DNA of 64,000 nt from Intestinimonas massiliensis (ex Afouda et al. 2020) (lineage in GTDB: Bacteria > Bacillota > Clostridia > Oscillospirales > Oscillospiraceae): assembly GCF_001244995.1 (NCBI RefSeq), contig NZ_LN869529.1, positions 441,454-505,453 on the forward strand, written 5' to 3'. A program made the position numbers and the translations under genes. Position 1 is the first letter of the stretch. Each line of letters begins with the position of its first letter. The notes under the pieces were generated by a model. That model did no database searches. It saw only the letters and a list, made by a program, of their open reading frames with translations, and was not told the DNA's origin. Positions 52,261-60,700 of this stretch are shown piece by piece.

Positions 52261-52349
52261 TGGACGCTAAAACAATCGTAGCAGTTGTATTGGTCGCCTT
52301 TATTATCGGCGGCTTTATCTTCTTGCAGATTAAGAACAGAAAGAAATAA
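52260..52349 (+). CDS. 29-residue single-membrane-helix protein
   Basis: The ATG at 52260 overlaps the TAA of the adhesin gene (TAATG), and the AAGGAGG of that region serves it. The product is TIVAVVLVAFIIGGFIFLQI flanked by MDAK and KNRKK, a single hydrophobic helix with a positive cytoplasmic end. It may help in display or sorting of the adhesin (inference). Confidence 0.65.
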   Translation: MDAKTIVAVVLVAFIIGGFIFLQIKNRKK

Positions 52350-52356
52350 GGAACAC

Positions 52357-52396
52357 GAAAGTGGGCGGAGTGAAAACTTCGCCCACGGTTCTTTTA
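52357..52396 (+). terminator. Terminator after the adhesin operon
   Basis: GTGGGCGGAG/ACTTCGCCCAC imperfect stem, then GGTTCTTTTA. Confidence 0.65.
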
Positions 52397-52408
52397 CGGA
52401 GGTGCATT

Positions 52409-52702
52409 ATGAATAAGCAAAAGACGGTTGACAGCAAGGTGCTTGCAATACTCAGAGAATGCCCCGAAACGAGGTATGACGATATGCAGCTTATCCTTTG
52501 CTATTACAACCGATACAGCTATATGAGAGTCGGCGATTTGTCGCTTGAAGATATAGTCAACAACTATAAAGGCTACGGCTTGCCGTGCTTTGAGACTATC
52601 CGCAGAGCAAGACAGAGAGTGCAATCCCTATTTCCCGAACTGTCAAGGCAGTGCAGTGGCTGCGACTGCGGAAACATCAGAATTGTGATTGAAGTAAGCT
52701 GA
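52409..52702 (+). CDS. Small element protein (97 aa), unknown
   Basis: Begins MNKQKTVDSKVLAILRECPE and continues with a helical segment LSLEDIVNNYKGYGLPCFET and IRRARQRVQSLFPELSR, which resembles the small winged-helix-like proteins found in clostridial elements. It ends with three Cys (CSGCDCG). Function is unknown. ACGGAGGTG precedes the ATG at 52409. The longer frame from 52361 overlaps the terminator and is rejected. Nine bases separate it from the next gene. Confidence 0.7.
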   Translation: MNKQKTVDSKVLAILRECPETRYDDMQLILCYYNRYSYMRVGDLSLEDIVNNYKGYGLPCFETIRRARQRVQSLFPELSRQCSGCDCGNIRIVIEVS

Positions 52703-52711
52703 GGTGTGGAT

Positions 52712-53104
52712 ATGAACGAGGGAAAAAGAAAAATCGGTGAATACACTGTTCTTTGCTCGGTCAATGTGGGCGAAAAGGAAGTTATCTTGGCTTCCAATGA
52801 GCAAAGCACAAACGGCGATAAATTTTTGTGCGGCTTTGCAGAGCGAAACGACCTGTTTGAACTGTGTTCGGAATGTATGGTGAGCGATGACTATATCGAA
52901 ATCGTACACCTTTTCGGTAGCCGTGTGGCAAATGAAGCGGAGCTTTTCAAGGAACAGGTCGAAAAACTGGATATTCCAATCACACTCATAACGGAAGCCG
53001 ACTGTATCCCCGACCACTATTCCAAAGACATCAACGGCACAATCATTGCCATTGACCCAAAGGTATTAAAACCTGAATTTCAAAGAGCCGACAGACAGCT
53101 CTAA
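52712..53104 (+). CDS. Element protein (130 aa), unknown
   Basis: Begins MNEGKRKIGEYTVLCSVNVG, then a mixed alpha-beta core (VILASNEQSTNGDKFLCGFA, SDDYIEIVHLFGSRVANEAE). No catalytic motif is recognised. ATG 52712 follows GAGG at 52701 with seven bases, whereas GTG 52706 is within that RBS. Its stop codon (53102-53104) is directly followed, in the same frame, by another 66 sense codons; see the next entry. Confidence 0.7.
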   Translation: MNEGKRKIGEYTVLCSVNVGEKEVILASNEQSTNGDKFLCGFAERNDLFELCSECMVSDDYIEIVHLFGSRVANEAELFKEQVEKLDIPITLITEADCIPDHYSKDINGTIIAIDPKVLKPEFQRADRQL

Positions 53105-53305
53105 TATGTTACAGGTGGTTTCGGTGCGTCGGCAAACAGCCGTGGAAGCGCCGTGTTTTGTACCAATCTTCACACCGGCAAATCCACCCGATATGAAAGA
53201 ATGGATGTTATGGGCGAAGTAAAGCCTGAGCGTCTGCCTGAATGGGCAAAGGAAAAGGCACAGGAGCTTTCACACAAGAAGCGAAACAAAGACAAAGAAC
53301 GATAA
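53105..53305 (+). CDS. 66-codon open stretch in frame after a stop, no conventional start
   Basis: Immediately after the TAA at 53102-53104 the same frame stays open and reads YVTGGFGASANSRGSAVFCT, then NLHTGKSTRYERMDVMGEVK, and ends in a basic tail before TAA at 53303. The composition is that of a real element protein (the ...GASANSRGRAVF... pattern recurs in clostridial elements, from memory). The first in-frame alternative start is GTG at 53153, which would remove the most characteristic part. Options are stop readthrough from the upstream gene, a non-standard start, or a decayed gene. The gene for 53319 follows with its own RBS. Confidence 0.4.
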   Translation, partial: YVTGGFGASANSRGSAVFCTNLHTGKSTRYERMDVMGEVKPERLPEWAKEKAQELSHKKRNKDKER

Positions 53306-53318
53306 GGAGGACAAAGCA

Positions 53319-53552
53319 ATGAAGGAAAAATTTACTTTTCAGCAAAAGACAAAGCTTCTGACGAAACTGTTTGACGCAGGCTGCAATACCGAAAAGAAAT
53401 TGCAGCAGCTTGATATGGAGAGCATTTTGAAAATTCCGGGTATCACTATTCCGGATATGAGCCTGATTATCGAGCTTCAGAAGCAGACCAAAGCCAATAA
53501 GCTGTTCTCTTATTTGGGAGGTGGCACTGATGAGCAGGCAGGAACAGAATGA
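53319..53552 (+). CDS. Small element protein (77 aa), unknown
   Basis: Begins MKEKFTFQQKTKLLTKLFDA and continues as a helical protein with a GITIPDMSLIIELQKQTKAN segment. No family is certain. AAGGAGG nine bases before the ATG is strong. Its 3' end overlaps the next gene by 23 bases, so the row 52409-54782 looks like one operon. Confidence 0.7.
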   Translation: MKEKFTFQQKTKLLTKLFDAGCNTEKKLQQLDMESILKIPGITIPDMSLIIELQKQTKANKLFSYLGGGTDEQAGTE

Positions 53553-54087
53553 CCGTCATATCATTTGGAGCGACATTAGCCTTGACCTTGATGATTGGCG
53601 AGAGTCTTTGGAGGAACTGTATCCCGGATATTCCGATGATGAGCTTTACGACATTATGGTAAAATCAAATGCCGAAAACCTATATGATGAACGAGTAAAT
53701 CTCAATATTCAGCTTTCACAGCCGATTATCGTAATCGGCGACCTCGGCAGATGGAACGGCAGAGTGGCGGGTTACAAGATGATTGATTCCGGCAACATTA
53801 AGGACTGCCTTTACTCCGATACCGATTACACCGAATGGTATGTGGATAAGTACGGCGACCTTCGAGCCGATGCCGTTCATCACGACGGAACAAACCATTA
53901 TCTATACCGTGTATTCAAAGACGGTGTTACCGATATGCAGATTGAAAATCTGCAAGATAAAATCTACAACGGAAAAGCTACAAGAGCCGACATCACACGA
54001 GTTACCAAAAGGCTCGGCGATGACATTGCCGGGGTATATGGCTTTTCTATTCCAAAGCAAAGACAACCAAACGAACAAGCGAGGTGA
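53530..54087 (+). CDS. Element protein (185 aa), unknown
   Basis: Begins MSRQEQNDRHIIWSDISLDL, with a central beta-rich region (IIVIGDLGRWNGRVAGYKMI, YTEWYVDKYGDLRADAVHHD). The composition is like accessory proteins that accompany giant methylase-helicases in conjugative elements. No enzymatic motif is recognised. GGGAGG precedes the ATG at 53530. Confidence 0.7.
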   Translation: MSRQEQNDRHIIWSDISLDLDDWRESLEELYPGYSDDELYDIMVKSNAENLYDERVNLNIQLSQPIIVIGDLGRWNGRVAGYKMIDSGNIKDCLYSDTDYTEWYVDKYGDLRADAVHHDGTNHYLYRVFKDGVTDMQIENLQDKIYNGKATRADITRVTKRLGDDIAGVYGFSIPKQRQPNEQAR

Positions 54088-54092
54088 TGAAA

Positions 54093-54782
54093 ATGGATTA
54101 CAGAGTATTGACCGAAGCAGAGCGTAAATACACCTTCAGCCAAAGTCAGCAGCTCTCTATGCAGACCGGTCTTATCGGATATTTGAGAGCCGACTTCGGT
54201 TCTAACGGGAACGAGTTTTGGACGACTTGGAACGATTTCAGAAAGGACTTAAAGACAGACGATTTCAAAAAGGAATTTGACTTGGTGATAAACTCCTACC
54301 GTTTCGGGGATGGCGAGTTTTTAAGCGGCAGAAGCACTATGTCAAAATTCTGCTATGAACACCCCGAAAGCAGCTACGAAGATGACCGCAATCATTACGG
54401 CGTCCGTGTTGATACCGAGCGATATTCCTACCTTATGCGTTTAAATCCCAACCGTGGAGAGTACAATCTGTACTGCTATTGCTATCAGAAAGAGTGGCTG
54501 AACAACCACTTGAAAAATGCCGAGCGTGGTATCCGATTTATCGACCCGCACTATCAGGAGCAGTTTCGCATTGCGGACGGAGAGAAAATCTCAATTAAGC
54601 TCGGCGACGGCAAAACAATGGAGAGGACTTGCAGATATATTGATGACTACCATTTGGAGGTCGGCACAAATCTCTACCATATCTGCGAATTTGCCGAGCT
54701 TTGCGAGAGAAACGGTCATACCGTAGAACCAGCCGCAAAAGAAAACACGAAATCCGCAAAGGACAAAGAAAAAACACGATAA
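54093..54782 (+). CDS. Element protein (229 aa) with LPD28-like C-terminal domain
   Basis: The protein begins MDYRVLTEAERKYTFSQSQQ, has a central region rich in aromatic residues (YSYLMRLNPNRGEYNLYCYC) and ends with IADGEKISIKLGDGKTMERT, then CRYIDDYHLEVG, NLYHICEFAELCERNG, resembling the large-polyvalent-protein-associated domain LPD28 (from memory). Function is unknown. GAGG at 54080-54083 fits ATG 54093 better than GTG 54084 or ATG 54087. Fifteen bases from its stop to the giant gene. Confidence 0.65.
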   Translation: MDYRVLTEAERKYTFSQSQQLSMQTGLIGYLRADFGSNGNEFWTTWNDFRKDLKTDDFKKEFDLVINSYRFGDGEFLSGRSTMSKFCYEHPESSYEDDRNHYGVRVDTERYSYLMRLNPNRGEYNLYCYCYQKEWLNNHLKNAERGIRFIDPHYQEQFRIADGEKISIKLGDGKTMERTCRYIDDYHLEVGTNLYHICEFAELCERNGHTVEPAAKENTKSAKDKEKTR

Positions 54783-54797
54783 GGAGGTGCGGACGAG

Positions 54798-57700
54798 GTG
54801 GCAAGGAAATTTGACCTGATTTCGGAGCTATACGAAAGAACCTGTTTTGCAGTTACAGACAATCCGGTAAACTGGCAATCGTTTCTGAAAACAGCAGGCA
54901 GGAATTTCAGGCTCCGATTTGATGAACAGCTTCTCATTTATGCCCAAAGACCCGATGCAACAGCCGTGCTTGAAATCGAACGATGGAACGGTACTTTCGG
55001 TCGTTGGGTAAACCGAGGAGCAAAGGGTATTGCCGTATTTGAGGACGCAGACAGAAGCCGTCAAAGGCTGATTCATTACTTTGATATATCGGACACCCAC
55101 GAAAGCCGACATTCCCGCACTGTTCCTATTTGGGAGATGAGACCCGATTATGAAGCAGAGGTTATCGAAACGCTTGAAAACACTTTCGGTGCGGTAAACG
55201 ATACAACGAGTATTGAAAATGTCGTCAAAGAGAGCATTGCCAATGCCGTCGAGGACAACATCGCAGACTATATCTCCGACTTTATGAGTTTGGGTGCAGG
55301 AAGCGATATTGAGTATTTGTCTGCCGACGAAGCAAATGCCTTGTATTTGGAGCTTGTCAGAAACAGCGTATCATATATGGTTATGGCACGATTGGGACTG
55401 GACGCAGACAAGGTTTATTCTCCCGATGACTTTGTCGGGATTTCAAACTTCAATTCACAGGAAGTTCTCAATGCGGTGGGTATTGCTACAAGCGACATTG
55501 CTGAAATGGCGTTGCTTCCTGTCAGCAGAACAATCAGCACGCTCAGTAAGGAAAATCGCATAATTGATGAACAGGGGCAATCCGAATACAATAAAGACAT
55601 CAAAGACGAAAGGAGTCAAAGCGATGAGCGAAATCACATACACGATGGTGGGAGACTACAATCTTCCGAACCTGAAATTGCCGGAGCAGACGGAAGTGAC
55701 TCTCGGCAGATGGTCGCAGATGAGGAGAACTTATCTGAAGGAACATCACAAAATCCTGTACTACAATCTTCTGACGAAAGGGATTATGAACAGTCACTTG
55801 GCGGAGGTTCAGCAGAGAGCGAGCGAACTGGAGGAAACTCTCGTAAAGCAGATGGCAGAGAAAGCGGGACTGACCGAGCAGATGAAAGCGGAAGATATGA
55901 TGAAATGGGTTCGCCTGATGAACAACATCAGGAACTCGGCACAGGAAATCGTGAAGAATCAGGTAATATTCGCTTAGAGTATTACGACAGAAACCACGAG
56001 GACAAGAGCCTGCCGTTTTTCGGTGGCGATGATACTATCCGAGAAATACTCGGCACTACCCCGCATTTGTCCGCTTCAAAGGAAGAAATCAAAGACTTCT
56101 ATGAGAGAAATACGGATAATGCGACCCGTACTGAATATATAAAGGGTATTTTCAACAACGATTACACCCAGCTTACCTTAAACGACGGCAGACTTGTGGG
56201 CTACAAAACATTTCAGAATGTCCTCCACTTGTGGGAGGGCAAATACGAAAACAGAACCGCTCAGAGCTTCTATGACTGGGGCGTTATCGCACAGCATTTT
56301 GAAGCAATGAGACTTTTGGGAGAATTGACCGATACAATGAAGCCGCTTCCGTCTATGGACGGTCAGTTGACTCTCATAATGGGCAATCAGGCAGAGGAAC
56401 AAAAAACCTCTGCCTTTACTTTTTCTCAGGAAGTCATAGACGCTGTATTGACCCGTGGAAGCGGAGTTTCCGAGGGCAAAATGCGTATCTATGAGCAGTT
56501 TGAAAAGAGCCTTTCCGTAAAGGAAAACGCCGACTTCTTGAAAAACGAATACGGCTGGGGCGGCTCTTATCCTGTCATCATCGGTGCAGGCATTGACGAA
56601 CAGCACGACGGAAAAGGTATCACAATTTCAAAAGGTATCGGAAGCGACAAGCCGCACATTACACTTTCTTGGTCTCAGGTGGAAAAGCGTATCGGAGACC
56701 TTATCCGAATGGACAGATACTTAAATCCAAAGGAAAAAGAAAAGTACCCGGAATGGCTTGAAAAGCAGGAAGAACGGCGAGCCAAGCTTGCAGAGCAGAG
56801 AAAAAACCGAGAGATACTCTCTACCGCACCGCCTGAGCCTGAAAACAAAGTGGACGAAACGGAAGCACAGTATGAATATCATCTCGGCGACAGCGTGTAT
56901 ATCGGGGCTTCTCAGTATGAGATTTTATCCTTTGACGAAAACCGTGTAATGCTCTATGACTTTGATATGCCCCTTTTCAACAAGGAGCTTCCAAGGGAAG
57001 AATTTGACCGAAAAGTGCGTGAAAATCCAATGAACGACCACTTGAAGGTCAGTGTATTACCGGCGGAAGAAAAAGCCGTTACAGGCGAAAATGAAGTTCA
57101 AAACGATACCAAAACCGTACAGGATTTCAGTCCGAAAACCGGTTATGACGACGCCTTCTTTATCGACCGGGACAATGAAAGTGTAATTTGGATGTACTAT
57201 AACCCCGACAGCAATGCCGGAGGTCAGTATGTTACAAATACGCTTTCTTTTGACGAGATACAGCAAGCTGCACTGGAGTATAACTCGGCTGAGGATTTCT
57301 TTGATTATCTCGGCAGCATTGCAAATCAGGAGCTTGCCGATGTAGGTACGGAATGGTTTTTGGATGCAGACCGAGAATTTCACAGGACACCGGATTTGAC
57401 CGACTGTACCTCCGCCACAATGGAAGCACTCATTGAAAACGCTGAAAGAACTGATATGGTGGCAACGAACATCGGAAATGTACCGATTGAGGATTACAGA
57501 GAAATCGTTGCTACTCAAAACGGTTTTGACAGTTATGAGGAAATGTATAACGAGGGTGTTCGTATCGGCAACGGTTACGACAAAAAGCCTGAACCGATTG
57601 TTCCCGCTTGGGAGCAAAAGAAAAAGTCAAAGGTTAAGAGCTTTGACCTCCACCCGGATATTCCGATGTCGGAGCGACACAACTTTGACCTTGCTAATAA

Positions 57701-60700
57701 TCAGGTTGAGGAAGTGAACAAGAAAGAGCGTTTTCACAGAAACTATGCGGCGATTAAGGTCTTGAAAGATTGTCGAAGCGAAAACCGTTTTGCGACACCC
57801 GATGAGCAGAAAATCTTGTCGAGATATGTCGGTTGGGGCGGTATTCCCGAAGCCTTTGACGAACGAGCAGGAGCTTGGCATACAGAGTATGCAATGCTGA
57901 AAAACATCCTGACGCCGGAGGAATATGCGTCGGCAAGAGAAAGCACCTTGACCGCCTTTTACACTCCGCCCGAAGTATCAACCGCCATTTATAAGGTGTT
58001 GGAACAGATGGGATTTCAGGAGGGCAACCTGCTTGAGCCGTCCTGCGGTATCGGTAACTTCATCGGTATGCTGCCTGAGTCAATGGAAAACGCAAAGGTT
58101 TACGGTGTGGAGCTTGATACCGTTTCAGCCGGTATCGCTCAGCAGCTTTATCAGAAATCTTCCATTGCGGCACAGGGCTTTGAGGAAGTAAATGTCCCCG
58201 ACAGCTTCTTTGACGGCGTCATCGGCAATGTGCCTTTCGGAGATTTCAAAGTCTCCGACAAACGATACGACAAGTACAACTTCTTAATCCACGATTATTT
58301 CTTTGCAAAATCGCTTGATAAATTACGACCCGGCGGTGTGATGGCTCTTGTGACAAGCAAAGGAACTATGGACAAGGAAAACTCCAATGTCCGAAAATAT
58401 ATCGCACAGAGGGCGGAGCTTCTCGGAGCAATCAGACTTCCGAATGACACCTTCAAAGGCAATGCCGGAACAGAGGTTGTATCCGATATTCTGTTTTTGC
58501 AAAAGCGAGACAGGCTCATAGATATTGAACCGGATTGGGTTCATCTTGACACCGACGAAAACGGTATAAGGATGAACTCATATTTTGTTCAGCACCCGGA
58601 AATGATACTCGGCGAAATGAAAATGGTAAGCGGTCGTTTCGGACCGGAAGCAACCTGTGAACCGTTTGAAAATGCCGACCTTTCGGAGCTTTTGAACGAA
58701 GCAGTCTCAAACATTCACGGAGAAATCTCCGAATACGAGGTTGCCGACGAGCTGGAGGAAGAAGATAATTCTATCCCGGCAGACCCTACGGTAAGGAACT
58801 TCTCTTACACAATTTTGGACGATAAAATCTATTTCCGAGAGAACTCCCGTATGTCCCCGGTAGAGGTATCGGCAACCGCTGAGAACCGCATTAAGGGTAT
58901 GATTGGGATAAGAGATTGCGTCCGTAACTTGATTGAACTGCAAACCGAGGATTACCCCGACAGCGAAATCAAACAGGCACAGGAAAAGCTGAACACTCTG
59001 TATGACAGCTTCACAAAGAAGTACGGACTGATTAACAGCCGTGCCAATACTTCCGCTTTTTCCGACGACAGCTCCTATGCTCTGCTCTCTGCTCTTGAGG
59101 TCATCAACGAAGATGGCGAACTGGAACGCAAGGCGGATATGTTCTTCAAAAGGACGATTAAACCGCACAAGCCGGTAACGGAGGTTGACACCGCAGACGA
59201 GGCTCTCGCTGTCTCTATGGGCGAAAAAGCAGCCATTGATATGGAATATATGATGGAGTTGTCCGGCATAAGCGAGGAGGAATTATTTTCTGACCTAAAG
59301 GGTGTAATCTTCTTAAATCCCCTTTATGAGTACGGTAATTCTTATGAGCCGAAGTATCTGATGGCAGACGAATATCTGTCAGGCAATGTTCGTGAGAAGC
59401 TGGCAACAGCAAAAAGGTCTGCGACTCTGTATCCCGAAGATTACACCGCCAATGTGCAGGCACTTGAAAAGGTGCAGCCAAAGGATTTGACGGCAAGCGA
59501 GATTTCCGTAAGGCTCGGTGCGACTTGGATACCGCCCGAAATATTCCAACAGTTTATGTTTGAGTTTCTCGATACGCCACGCTATGCACAGTGGAATATC
59601 AAGGTTCACTACTCTCAGTTTACCGGCGAATGGAACATTGAGGGAAAGAGCTATGACCGTTCCAATGTTAAAGCGTATAGCACATACGGCACTTCCCGTA
59701 TCAACGCATATAAGATAATTGAGGAAACCCTGAACCTGAAAGATGTCCGTATCTTTGACTATATCGAAGATGACGAGGGCAAAAAGAAAGCCGTTCTCAA
59801 TAAAAAAGAGACGGCAATCGCACAGGCAAAGCAGGAACTCATAAAGCAGGGCTTTCAGGACTGGATATGGGCTGACCCTACCCGCCGAGAAAAACTCACG
59901 AAGATGTATAACGAAAAATTCAACAGCATAAGACCCCGTGAGTACGACGGAAGCCACATTGTTTTTAACGGTATGAACCCGGAAATCGAACTCCGTGAAC
60001 ATCAGAAAAATGCGGTTGCACACATTCTGTACGGCGGCAATACGCTGTTGGCACACGCAGTCGGTGCGGGCAAGACCTTTGAAATGGTGGCGGCTGCTAT
60101 GGAGTCCAAACGACTCGGACTTTGCAATAAGTCGCTGTTCGTAGTCCCGAATCACTTAACCGAACAATGGGCGGCGGAGTTCTTGCAGCTCTATCCGGCG
60201 GCGAATATTCTTGTTGCGACAAAGCGAGATTTTGAGACCAAGAACCGCAAAAAATTCTGCGGTCGAATTGCTACGGGAGATTATGACGCAGTAATCATCG
60301 GTCATTCCCAGTTTGAAAAAATACCGATGTCCATTGAAAGACAGAGGGCAATTCTTGAGCAGCAGCTTGAAGAACTGACAGACGGTATTATGGATTTGAA
60401 GCGAAACCGTGGAGAAAATTTCTCCATAAAACAGCTTGAAAAGTCTAAAAAGTCCGTGAAACAAAAGCTGGAAAAGCTCAACGACCAAAGCCGCAAGGAT
60501 GATGTTGTTACCTTTGAAGAACTCGGTGTGGACAGGCTCTTTATCGACGAGAGCCATTATTACAAGAACCTCTATCTTTACACCAAAATGCGTAATGTGG
60601 GCGGTATCGCTCAAACGGAAGCACAGAAATCCTCCGACCTGTTTATGAAGTGCCGATACCTTGACGAGCTTACAGGCGGTCGAGGAACGATATTTGCGAC

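Noticed and set aside
53106-53222. 38-codon frame from ATG 53106
   Set aside because: The competing frame over the same bases is much more protein-like, and this ATG has no RBS.
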